From positions 1 through 11,346 of the forward strand of contig CAKSRS010000071.1 in the NCBI GenBank assembly GCA_934487205.1: a DNA stretch of 11,346 bases, in the 5' to 3' direction. Origin of the DNA: an uncultured Clostridia bacterium (lineage in GTDB: Bacteria > Bacillota > Clostridia > UBA1381). The position numbers and the translations under genes are program-made. Shown one piece after another: positions 1-7,060 of this stretch. A model generated the notes under the pieces. The model had not been told where the DNA came from. It ran no database searches and was given only the letters and a program-made list of their open reading frames with translations. Numbering within the stretch: the stretch's first letter is position 1; each line of letters starts with the position of its first letter.

Positions 1-116
1 GATATGTTGAAGAAAAAGCAAAAATCTATGCAGTTATCCTTGTTTCCGGATGTGGGGTTTGGCTGCTGCTGAAAAAAATGGGGAAACTCAAAAACATAGT
101 ATTATTGACATATTAA
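1..116 (+). CDS. Possible 3' end of an unidentified gene (C-terminal 37 residues)
   Basis: An open frame enters from the left edge (first full codon at 3) and stops at TAA 114-116. The visible C-terminus has a hydrophobic stretch (about AVILVSGCGVWLLL) followed by a lysine-rich tail, which could be a membrane segment with a cytoplasmic positive end. The fragment is too short to assign a family. Another frame is open only to position 72 and reads less like protein. The last codons overlap the -35 box of the next promoter, so the gene ends right where the next transcription unit begins. Coding status is inferred from frame and residue composition only. Confidence 0.35.
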   Translation, partial: YVEEKAKIYAVILVSGCGVWLLLKKMGKLKNIVLLTY

Positions 117-133
117 GTAATCAATGATATAAT
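105..133 (+). promoter_or_regulatory. Consensus sigma-A promoter for the MmcQ-like gene and the large secreted protein
   Basis: A perfect -35 box TTGACA (105-110) and a perfect -10 box TATAAT (128-133) are separated by exactly 17 nt. Transcription would start near 140, leaving a leader of about 95 nt before the ATG at 236. No other good promoter is seen before the large gene at 580, so this one probably drives both genes. Confidence 0.8.
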
Positions 134-235
134 TATTACATAAAAATGTACAATATTTGTATATGTTAGTTGATTCTGTAAATAGTTAAATCAGCTTTGG
201 AAAATATTCGGCGATGTCATTATCGGGGGCGGATT

Positions 236-583
236 ATGCGTACGAGAAAAGAAATTATAGATTTTTGTTTATCACTTGAAAATACGTTTGAGGATTATCC
301 GTTTCACGATTTCAACTGGACGGTGATGCGCCGCAAAGACAATAGAAAAATGTTTGCCGCAATTTACGAGCGTATGGGGTTTATTTGGGTGAATGTCAAA
401 TGTGACCCGAATCTTACCTATATGTGGCGTAGTTCCTACAGTTCGGTTGTTCCCGCTTATCACATGAATAAATATCATTGGAATTCTATTATATTGGACG
501 GAACGGTACCGAATGACGATATTAAAAATATGATTGCGGACAGTTATGAATTAACTAAAAATAACGGGAGGAAATTAAAATGA
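236..583 (+). CDS. MmcQ/YjbR-family small protein
   Basis: This 115-residue protein has the length and pattern of the MmcQ/YjbR (CyaY-like fold) family. It opens with a helix starting RKEIIDFCLSL. It then has the acidic/aromatic turn EDYPFHD, a beta strand with KMFAAIYE, the segment WVNVKCDP, and a late YHMNKYHWNSI segment followed by DDIKNMIADSYEL. Family members are often called DNA-binding, but their biochemical role is mostly unproven. I chose ATG 236 because a G-rich ribosome binding site (225-232) precedes it. An in-frame TTG at 197 would add 13 residues but has no ribosome binding site. The TGA stop overlaps the ATG of the following gene (ATGA, 580-583), so the two are translationally coupled. 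A functional link to the secreted protein downstream is not evident. Confidence 0.8.
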   Translation: MRTRKEIIDFCLSLENTFEDYPFHDFNWTVMRRKDNRKMFAAIYERMGFIWVNVKCDPNLTYMWRSSYSSVVPAYHMNKYHWNSIILDGTVPNDDIKNMIADSYELTKNNGRKLK

Positions 584-3500
584 AACGAAAATTATTAAGC
601 CTGCTCCTTTCTGCGGCGATGTTTATCGGCGCGCTGCCCACCGTATCGTTTGCAGCATCTTCCGCTGCGGCGAAACTCGGCGTGGAAAACGGCGACATCG
701 TGCGTTTTGCGGGTAAAGACGGCACGCCTGTAAAGTGGCGCGTTATCGACAGCGGGAAATCCAACACCGGCAACTCAAACGGTATGCTTTTGCTCAGCGA
801 AGATACTTTGTATGGTGTTACGCTGCCCCAAACACCACCAGCAACAGATGAGTTAGCCGATTGGCTGAATGATGACTGTAATAACTTCTACACGGCATAC
901 TTTGGCGATTTATATAAAAAAGCGGTTATGACCGTAAGCAAAACCGACAGCGGATATACGATTAATTCCAATGATTACACAGACAGACTGCCGGCGGGCA
1001 CAACTGTGTTTGCGCTTTCTGCAGAGGAATTTAAAGGTCTGCCCAATAATCTCAAGAATTTCTCAAATACTACGATGTGGTGGCTTCGTTCAGTATGTCA
1101 CAAAAAGCCGGGGGTAATGCTGTCATTCTCTTCTTATTCGTATGTGAATGAGGGCGGAGCGATTAGTAGGATTGCTACCAGTTCAACCAAGATACCAACA
1201 GACGCCAAACTCCGTCCGGCAGTGAACCTTAATAAAGACAAGCTCGCGAAACTCGGCGATAAAATTCTCCTTCTTCCGACAGGTGAAAATTACGGCAGTC
1301 TTGCACCTGTGGGCACGGCAGATGAGTGGAAACTGAGCGTTAAAAATGATACAAGTGTGACCGCTCATACCGAACATAACACCGAAGATTCGCTTGAACT
1401 CAATATAAAAACAAATCAAACGAATGATTATATATCGGTAATCATAGTTAAAAAGAACGGAAGTATTTCGCATTACGGACGGTATAAACAAATAGAACAA
1501 AATATTCGAGTAACTCTTCCGTCGGATATTGATATGAAAACGGATTCGATGTACGTTTTCGCCGAGGATTACAACGGCGCACTATCGGGCTCGGCAAGCA
1601 CGCCCGTTAAGGTTTGTATAGAGCATAAGTTTAACTATACATCGGAAAACGACTCGGCACATACGGCAAAATGCAGCGTTTGTAATTATGAGGTAAAGCA
1701 AAGCCATAGCTGGGGCGGTTATACTTATAACGACACTGAGCACTCACAATCATGCTCCGTATGCGGTTTTGTAAAGACGGAAAACCACACGCTGTCTTAT
1801 TCTCAAAATGATACAAAAACTCACAACGCGTCATGCGTTTGCGGATTCAAGGCGGAAAATCTGGAACATACATATAATATCAAAATGAGCGATTCGCCCG
1901 AAATTTTCACCTGTTCCGGGTGCGGAGCAATACATTTTACCGCACTTTGCGGAATGTTCGGCGGTATGGCTCTGCGCAGCGAATACAAGGCCGGTTCGGC
2001 GGCGCTCAATGGTGAAAAATCCGCATCGGCGGACAGCATATTTACCGACAACAATGCCGGCGGTACGGTTAACGCCGACGGCACGGGCGTGGCAACACTG
2101 ACATTTGATACCAAGCGCCCTATACGTGCCGAGGGATTTCAGATAAGACTTCCCGAAACGGACAGGGCAAACTTACCCAAAACCATAACCCTATACGGCA
2201 AAAATGCGGAGACCGACGAGTATGAGGAAATCGAAACCGCCGCCTTGCGTTCACTCTTTGATGAAGGCGCCGTCGGCGGAACATATTCGTTTGGCTTTAC
2301 GGCAAAACTCGAATTTACGGCATATGACAGCTTTATGATAGAAATGGATTTCGGGCAACCGAATCTGTCGGCGGACTTTACGTATTTCGGCTTGATTTCC
2401 TCACCGGCAATCGCTGCCGTTAACCTTAATCTTACGGGTATTCTGGCAACAGATGCGCCGGACGTAATGTACCCCGGCGAGGATTACATCGCAACATTTA
2501 TATCGGGCATGGGTTATCCGGCGGCGAGATACTTTACGGTTGGGCTTGATAATAGTATGCTCGGCAACGACTGCTGGGAATATTCCCCGGAAACGGGCAC
2601 TATGAGAATACCAAGCAAATATATAAAAGAAAATACCGTATGTGAAATCATAGGATTTTGTGGAGATAAGGTTGCTGTCGGATTCGACTCCCAAACGCTG
2701 CGGCTTGCGGGCGGTGATTCGGAGGCACTATTCGGCAAGGAATATGTCGCTGAATTTCAAGTAATAAGCGGCAAACAAGAGCTTGCGCCGAAGTCATTGG
2801 ACGACATAACCGTCACCAACAAAAACGGCGACGTAACATACCTTTGCACGCTTGACAGCGACGGCAGACTCCACATTCCGGGCGAACTCCTTATCGGCGG
2901 AGTGGGAGATTTTGTTAAAATATCGGCGGAGGAAACCGGCATAAAACTCCCGCCGGAACGGGCGGCGGTTAAGGTCACAAAGAGTGATAATGTTGACCGA
3001 TATTTCAGCAGTCCGGACGATGCAAAAGCTGTAATTGAACTTGATGGCGACACCGATATCACAGTTTTGAAGAACATCAGCACGGGCGAACCGATTACGT
3101 TAAACGGTAAAAAAGTAAACATAAACCTCGGCGGAAACACCATTACGTCAACGGCGGGCGAAACGGTGTTTAACATCGAAAGCGGCGCGGAGGTGAGCAT
3201 ATCAAACGGTGCTTTTTCTGCGGACGGCAGCACGAACGTAATTAAGGTAAACTGCGGCGGTGTGCTTACGCTTGACAATGTCATCACACCGGAAACCGAC
3301 CGCAGTGTGTATGTTGAATATCCCGGCAAATTGGTTTTGGAGGGCGCAAATTCGGACGTATCGGTTTATTTGAACGGCGGAATATTCGAGCAATCGGACG
3401 GCGCAAGCAGAATTTTTTCTAATTTTTGCGCTGTGAGAAATATCAGGCTGTACGGCGGAACCGTGAAAAAGTGCAACGTCGGCAAAATTGACCCGTTCAC

Positions 3501-5079
3501 CATGATTGATGACGGTTATGTTTTCGAAATTTCCGATACAGGCAAATTCACTGACTTTGTAATGGGCATTACAAATAATATTGCGTTTTCTGTTAAAAGG
3601 GGAGACATTATAACAGAACAGCCACAGGATATAAATGCTGAATGCGGAGAGAGTGCACGCATTACGATAGGCGCCGCCGAGGGTTCGGAATACTATTGGT
3701 TTGACCCCGAAGATAGCGTAAGAATCAGACAATCGGGTAATAATTACATGGGAATCGGTGCGAGTACGTCTGCAGGAGAATATTCATACCGCTGTGCCGT
3801 ATTGACGGGCAACACCGTTGCCATGAGCCGTACGGCAAAGGTAACCGTGACATGCAGCCACAAGAGCGTGGCGGACGGCGTGTGTGACAAATGCGGCGCC
3901 AAGATGGCGGCGCAGGTTACGGCGGACGATAAAACCGTGAATTTTGAAGATATTTACGACGCTGTTTCATTTGCGGGAGAAAATGAAAATGCAAAGATTA
4001 CACTCTTGAACGATGTCACGATTGACAATTATATGGACTTTGCGGGCAGGAATGTTACGCTGGATATGAACGGCAAAACCATTGACAGCGCAGATGTCAA
4101 CAGATTCATTACAGTGAGCGCGGGTGGTACTTTTACGATTATCGGCAACGGCAATATGAAGGCAAGGTTCAGGGCGGAAGAAAAATGCGATTTAGTCATA
4201 GAAAACGGTGCTTTTGAAGATATTGTTTTTGGCGGCGATAATATCCTCACGGTAAACAGCGGGTCATTTGCAATGCTTGGTTTAACGGGCGGCAAAGCCA
4301 TAGTAAACGGCGGGACATTTACAAAGCTTATAATACGAGCTGAAGCTGTATTAAACGGCGGTGTGTTTGCCGAAATTTCAGGAAACGATTTTTACAGATT
4401 TCTTCCCGATGGTAAGGCATTTGCGGGAGCGGACGACGGCAAGTTTAACACCGCCGAATATGAATATTACAAAGGCATAGACTCTTGTATCAAAAATGTA
4501 ACGATTGCGGACGCACCGTTTGTGATAACCAGACAACCCAAAGGCAGATTCATAGCCGAGGGCGCGACAGACGCGAGCGTATCGGTGGGAGTCACGGAAA
4601 ACGAAACATACAAAGGTAAGATTGCATATAAATGGATTGTCGGCACAATGAGTTACGAAGATGAAGAATTTACCGTTGAAAAGGAAGGTGTCGGTGATGC
4701 TGCCGCTGCGATAATTGACACAACCGGCCTCGGCGGAGGAGTGCAGAAAACATATCAATGCATCGTTTCGTATGAAGGTTATGAGGTAAAAACCGAACTT
4801 GCAACATTTACCATAGGCAAGGGCATACCGGTTGCGGATTTGGACGAGGGATATATAAACAGTTACGGAAACGACTGTCTGCTCATTGCCGCGGCATATG
4901 ACGGCGGCGCCCTTTCGGAAACCTATACGATGAATCTGAGCAAAGATGACACATTTATAGATATTGACACAGCGCTTGAGCCATTTTCTGAGAAACTCGA
5001 CGATAATGTTGATAAAATAAAAATATTTATTTGGGATAATCTTAACAGTATGATTCCCATGACAAAGACGGCAGAATAA
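580..5079 (+). CDS. Very large secreted multidomain surface protein (DUF6273-like, His/Cys repeats, Ig-like and beta-helix modules)
   Basis: This 1499-residue protein has a clear signal peptide: MKRK, a hydrophobic core and a likely SPase I cut after VSFA (residue 25). Visible regions: about 33-225, a DUF6273-like domain with KWRVID, MLLLSED, WLNDD, MWWLRS (166-171) and LRPAVNL (211-217); about 235-345, an Ig-like stalk; 349-448, four 27-residue His/Cys repeats; about 465-610, a beta-sandwich, perhaps discoidin-like; about 610-690 and 705-790, two Ig-like domains; about 806-993, a beta-helix module with NGG-type turns; about 1010-1090, Ig-like (TEQPQ); C1092-C1105, a small CxxC knot; about 1120-1290, a second beta-helix module; about 1314-1414, Ig-like (TRQPKG). 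The C-terminus ends in KIKIFIWDNLNSM, a tail pattern I recall from clostridial exported proteins. No LPXTG, SLH or C-terminal membrane segment is seen, so it is probably released or held non-covalently. GGGAGG (566-571) precedes the ATG. Its function is unknown; adhesion or glycan binding is an inference. Confidence 0.85.
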   Translation: MKRKLLSLLLSAAMFIGALPTVSFAASSAAAKLGVENGDIVRFAGKDGTPVKWRVIDSGKSNTGNSNGMLLLSEDTLYGVTLPQTPPATDELADWLNDDCNNFYTAYFGDLYKKAVMTVSKTDSGYTINSNDYTDRLPAGTTVFALSAEEFKGLPNNLKNFSNTTMWWLRSVCHKKPGVMLSFSSYSYVNEGGAISRIATSSTKIPTDAKLRPAVNLNKDKLAKLGDKILLLPTGENYGSLAPVGTADEWKLSVKNDTSVTAHTEHNTEDSLELNIKTNQTNDYISVIIVKKNGSISHYGRYKQIEQNIRVTLPSDIDMKTDSMYVFAEDYNGALSGSASTPVKVCIEHKFNYTSENDSAHTAKCSVCNYEVKQSHSWGGYTYNDTEHSQSCSVCGFVKTENHTLSYSQNDTKTHNASCVCGFKAENLEHTYNIKMSDSPEIFTCSGCGAIHFTALCGMFGGMALRSEYKAGSAALNGEKSASADSIFTDNNAGGTVNADGTGVATLTFDTKRPIRAEGFQIRLPETDRANLPKTITLYGKNAETDEYEEIETAALRSLFDEGAVGGTYSFGFTAKLEFTAYDSFMIEMDFGQPNLSADFTYFGLISSPAIAAVNLNLTGILATDAPDVMYPGEDYIATFISGMGYPAARYFTVGLDNSMLGNDCWEYSPETGTMRIPSKYIKENTVCEIIGFCGDKVAVGFDSQTLRLAGGDSEALFGKEYVAEFQVISGKQELAPKSLDDITVTNKNGDVTYLCTLDSDGRLHIPGELLIGGVGDFVKISAEETGIKLPPERAAVKVTKSDNVDRYFSSPDDAKAVIELDGDTDITVLKNISTGEPITLNGKKVNINLGGNTITSTAGETVFNIESGAEVSISNGAFSADGSTNVIKVNCGGVLTLDNVITPETDRSVYVEYPGKLVLEGANSDVSVYLNGGIFEQSDGASRIFSNFCAVRNIRLYGGTVKKCNVGKIDPFTMIDDGYVFEISDTGKFTDFVMGITNNIAFSVKRGDIITEQPQDINAECGESARITIGAAEGSEYYWFDPEDSVRIRQSGNNYMGIGASTSAGEYSYRCAVLTGNTVAMSRTAKVTVTCSHKSVADGVCDKCGAKMAAQVTADDKTVNFEDIYDAVSFAGENENAKITLLNDVTIDNYMDFAGRNVTLDMNGKTIDSADVNRFITVSAGGTFTIIGNGNMKARFRAEEKCDLVIENGAFEDIVFGGDNILTVNSGSFAMLGLTGGKAIVNGGTFTKLIIRAEAVLNGGVFAEISGNDFYRFLPDGKAFAGADDGKFNTAEYEYYKGIDSCIKNVTIADAPFVITRQPKGRFIAEGATDASVSVGVTENETYKGKIAYKWIVGTMSYEDEEFTVEKEGVGDAAAAIIDTTGLGGGVQKTYQCIVSYEGYEVKTELATFTIGKGIPVADLDEGYINSYGNDCLLIAAAYDGGALSETYTMNLSKDDTFIDIDTALEPFSEKLDDNVDKIKIFIWDNLNSMIPMTKTAE
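1624..1926 (+). repeat. Four tandem 27-codon repeats encoding H-x11-H-x3-C-x2-C units
   Basis: Within the large secreted protein, four units begin at H349, H376, H403 and H430, an exact 27-residue period. Units 1 and 2 have His at +12 and Cys at +16 and +19. Unit 3 keeps the His but has C-x-C (C419, C421), with the lost residue compensated so the period holds. Unit 4 has Ile in place of the second His and its cysteines (C445, C448) are shifted by one. The nucleotide sequences have diverged, so the repeat is visible only in the protein. Metal (zinc) binding is plausible but not shown. Confidence 0.8.
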
Positions 5080-5085
5080 AAAAAC

Positions 5086-5109
5086 AGGGAGCGACATTGT
5101 TCGCTCCCT
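5086..5109. terminator. Bidirectional intrinsic terminator between convergent genes
   Basis: A 9-bp perfect stem (AGGGAGCGA / TCGCTCCCT) closes a 6-nt loop at 5095-5100. On the minus strand the stem is followed almost at once by a T-run (complement of the A-run 5078-5084), a strong terminator for the symporter gene. On the plus strand a weaker T-run lies at 5122-5127, further from the stem, so termination of the secreted-protein transcript may be less efficient. Confidence 0.85.
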
Positions 5110-5125
5110 ATATTAATGTAGTTTT

Positions 5126-6562
5126 TTATGAATTTATATTTTTGATTTTTTGAATATATGCTTTTGTTTCCGCCGCTACGACGCCGCTCAGCGAGAACAG
5201 CGCTATAAGGTTCGGAAATGCCATAAGCGCGTTAACTATGTCGGCAAGCGTCCAGACAAAGGAAACGTTCAGGTACGGTCCCATGAATACCGCAAGGATA
5301 TAAAGTACGCGGTATGTCAGTATTGCCGGTTTTTTATTGCCTACAAGGTATTGCAGACATTTTTCCGAATAATAATCCCAGCCGAGGATTGTGGTAAATG
5401 CAAAGAATACCAGGCAAATCATAAGCAGAAACGCGCACACGCTGTTCGAGAAGGGAAGTCCGATTGTAAATGCACGCGTCGTAATTGCAACGCCTTCAAG
5501 TGTGCCGTCCATTGCCTGTTCGTATGAACCGGTCAGAACTATTGCAAGTCCCGTAATCGTACATATTATAATAGTATCAAAAAATGTTCCCGTCATACAT
5601 ACAAGACCCTGTCTTACGGGTTCTTTGGTTTTTGCCGCCGCTGCCGCGATAGGTGCAGAACCTATACCCGATTCATTCGAGAATATTCCGCGCGCGATAC
5701 CGCTTTTCATCGCGGATCTTATGGTGATACCTAATGCCGCGCCGAATACAGCTTTCGGACAAAACGCACTCTTTACTATCAATGCTATTGCATGCGGTAC
5801 GGCTGTTATGTTAATCACAATCAATGTTATTCCGCACAGGAAGTACAGAACAGCCATAAACGGAACAATAATTTCGGATACTTTCGCTATTCTTTTAATT
5901 CCGCCTATGATAACAAGTGCGGCGAAAAGCGATACAATAATACCGGAAATTACGGTCGGCCATGCGTATGACATGTCACCGAGCTTGAATGCAACCATTG
6001 CCCTGTCCGGGTCGAAAAAGTTTTGTACGGCGGCTGTTATACCATTGATTTGCGTCATGGTGCCTATACCGAGTATTCCTACAAGCATACCGAAAATTGC
6101 AAACAGCTTTGCAAGCCATTTCCAGTTTGCGCCCATGCCTTTTTCTATGTAGTAGAAAGGTCCGCCGAGGACATTGCCGTCAGAATCGATTTGGCGGTAT
6201 TTTACGGCAAGCAAACCTTCGGAATATTTTGTCGCCATGCCCAAAAATGCCGCAAATTCCATCCAGAACAGCGCACCGGGACCGCCACCCGCTATCGCGG
6301 TTGCAACGCCGACGATGTTTCCCGTGCCTATTGTTGCCGAAAGAGCCGTACAAAGCGCACCAAAACTGGTAACGTCACCTTCACCGTCCTTCTCGTTTTG
6401 CAGCATGTACTTAAGGGCTTTCGGTAAATGCAATACCTGTACAAGACCCGTACGTACCGTTAGGAGAAGTCCTACTGCCAATATTAGCACAATAAGGGGT
6501 ACGCCCCACACTGCGTCACTGATTTTGCCGAGAATGTTGTTGATTGAGTCCATTACACTCAT
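5126..6562 (-). CDS. AGCS-family sodium:alanine/glycine symporter
   Basis: This 478-residue, highly hydrophobic protein belongs to the alanine/glycine:cation symporter family (AGCS), cytoplasmic-membrane carriers that import alanine or glycine with sodium. The family signature is clear: GTGNIVGVATAIAGGGPGAL at about 79-98, followed by FWMEFAAFLGMATKYSE and the KYR loop. Later conserved segments include GGPFYYIEKG, SAMKSGIARGIFSNESGIGS and a C-terminal GWDYYSEKC. About eleven membrane segments can be traced and the length is typical, so the gene looks intact. I chose the ATG at 6562 (MSVMDS) because GGGAGG (6573-6578) lies 10 nt upstream; an upstream in-frame ATG at 6607 would start inside the leader, just past the riboswitch terminator, without a ribosome binding site. 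The upstream glycine riboswitch favours glycine as a physiological substrate. Substrate choice between glycine and alanine cannot be read directly. Confidence 0.93.
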   Translation of the reverse strand: MSVMDSINNILGKISDAVWGVPLIVLILAVGLLLTVRTGLVQVLHLPKALKYMLQNEKDGEGDVTSFGALCTALSATIGTGNIVGVATAIAGGGPGALFWMEFAAFLGMATKYSEGLLAVKYRQIDSDGNVLGGPFYYIEKGMGANWKWLAKLFAIFGMLVGILGIGTMTQINGITAAVQNFFDPDRAMVAFKLGDMSYAWPTVISGIIVSLFAALVIIGGIKRIAKVSEIIVPFMAVLYFLCGITLIVINITAVPHAIALIVKSAFCPKAVFGAALGITIRSAMKSGIARGIFSNESGIGSAPIAAAAAKTKEPVRQGLVCMTGTFFDTIIICTITGLAIVLTGSYEQAMDGTLEGVAITTRAFTIGLPFSNSVCAFLLMICLVFFAFTTILGWDYYSEKCLQYLVGNKKPAILTYRVLYILAVFMGPYLNVSFVWTLADIVNALMAFPNLIALFSLSGVVAAETKAYIQKIKNINS

Positions 6563-6621
6563 TTTTTTTCTTCCTCCCAAATGTTTATTTGCTGATTTTG
6601 CGAACATAAAATATATTGCAC

Positions 6622-6651
6622 AAAAAAAGCTGCCGACCCAAAAACGGCAAC
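6622..6651 (-). terminator. Intrinsic terminator of the glycine riboswitch expression platform
   Basis: On the minus strand, GTTGCCG (6651-6645) pairs with CGGCAGC (6635-6629) across a 9-nt loop. Seven uridines follow (6628-6622). It lies between the aptamer and the symporter start, so it would stop transcription before the gene. Upstream bases of its 5' arm (GAAGTT, 6654-6649) are complementary to AACTTC inside the P1 5' strand of the aptamer, which offers a possible antiterminator. Confidence 0.8.
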
Positions 6652-6675
6652 TTCAAAGAAAGCGAAATATGCAGT

Positions 6676-6749
6676 CTTCGTCCTTTTGCCTGAGAGTTTC
6701 GGTTTGCACCTTGCCCCTTCGGCACTCAATTTAATGAGGTTCTCCGAAG
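6676..6749 (-). promoter_or_regulatory. Glycine riboswitch, single aptamer
   Basis: Read on the minus strand, the leader shows the conserved glycine aptamer core. P1 5' strand CTTCG (6749-6745) is followed by GAGAA, then GTGCCGAAGGGGCAAG, then ACTCTCAGGCAAAAGGAC and the P1 3' strand CGAAG (6680-6676). Only one such core is present, so this is a singlet and not the common tandem form. A 7-bp hairpin upstream (6780-6759) may be the remnant ghost aptamer described for transporter-linked singlets. An intrinsic terminator follows at 6651-6622 and the symporter start is at 6562. The 498-bp stretch from 6563 to 7060 has no gene; it holds this leader, two divergent promoters and two short tandem repeats. 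Confidence 0.92.
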
Positions 6750-6812
6750 TTCCCTACGCCTTCTGTTTTTATCCAAAAGGTTTCAACGGGTCATATAAAA
6801 AATATCAAATTT

Positions 6813-6841
6813 ATTTTATCACAATTTTTTACAATTGTCAA
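6813..6841 (-). promoter_or_regulatory. Promoter for the riboswitch-symporter transcript
   Basis: On the minus strand a perfect -35 TTGACA (6841-6836) is followed by a 17-nt spacer and the -10 TAAAAT (6818-6813), five of six matches. Transcription would start near 6806, giving a leader of about 240 nt that contains the riboswitch. The DNA upstream is very A-rich on this strand and could act as an UP element. Confidence 0.75.
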
Positions 6842-6843
6842 CA

Positions 6844-6880
6844 TTTTTTGTTTAAAGATTTTTTGTTTAAAGATTTTTTG
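6844..6880. repeat. 15-nt AT-rich tandem repeat upstream of the symporter promoter
   Basis: The unit TTTTTTGTTTAAAGA occurs at 6844-6858 and 6859-6873 as perfect copies, with a partial third copy at 6874-6880. It lies directly upstream of the -35 box of the minus-strand promoter, where phased A-tracts often bend DNA or contact the polymerase alpha subunit. Its role is not known. Confidence 0.8.
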
Positions 6881-6945
6881 GAGAATAATTATATTATGAA
6901 ATAACTCGGTTCTGCCGCCGCAAAATGACTTTAAAACCACAATAC

Positions 6946-6983
6946 AAAACAAAAAAAGTCAAATAAAACAAAAAAAGTCAAAT
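6946..6983. repeat. 19-nt tandem repeat upstream of the glycyl radical enzyme promoter
   Basis: The unit AAAACAAAAAAAGTCAAAT is present twice in perfect tandem, at 6946-6964 and 6965-6983. It ends 6 nt before the -35 box of the promoter at 6990. It could be an A-tract UP element, or a duplicated regulator site with a conserved GTCAAAT core. The sequence alone does not decide. Confidence 0.8.
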
Positions 6984-6989
6984 TTACTG

Positions 6990-7018
6990 TTGAAATATTC
7001 TGTAATATGTGATATACT
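6990..7018 (+). promoter_or_regulatory. Promoter for the glycyl radical enzyme operon
   Basis: The -35 box TTGAAA (6990-6995) and the -10 box TATACT (7013-7018) are separated by 17 nt, each five of six matches to consensus. The expected start site near 7025 gives a short leader of about 36 nt before the ATG at 7061. No riboswitch or terminator fits in that leader, so any control would act at the promoter. Confidence 0.7.
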
Positions 7019-7060
7019 TATAAATATGATTTAACGGATTATTATTAAGGAGGGAAAAAC

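Noticed and set aside
197..235. TTG start at 197 for the MmcQ-like protein
   Set aside because: No ribosome binding site upstream; the added 13 residues do not look like the family N-terminus, whereas ATG 236 has a G-rich site in front.
4378..5097. 239-codon minus-strand open frame opposite the 3' end of the large secreted protein
   Set aside because: It lies fully antisense to a convincing gene, has no ribosome binding site or family resemblance, and its residue composition is typical of a shadow frame.
5391..6152. 253-codon plus-strand open frame opposite the symporter gene
   Set aside because: Antisense to a clear AGCS transporter with all family motifs; no start signal, and low-complexity Ile/Pro/Ala content typical of a reverse-complemented membrane gene.
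6563..6607. Upstream ATG at 6607 for the symporter
   Set aside because: It has no ribosome binding site and would include the real one (6573-6578) in the coding sequence.
6750..6806. A second full glycine aptamer making a tandem riboswitch
   Set aside because: No second copy of the GCCGAAGGGGCAA or CTCTCAGG core is present; only a simple hairpin is seen.
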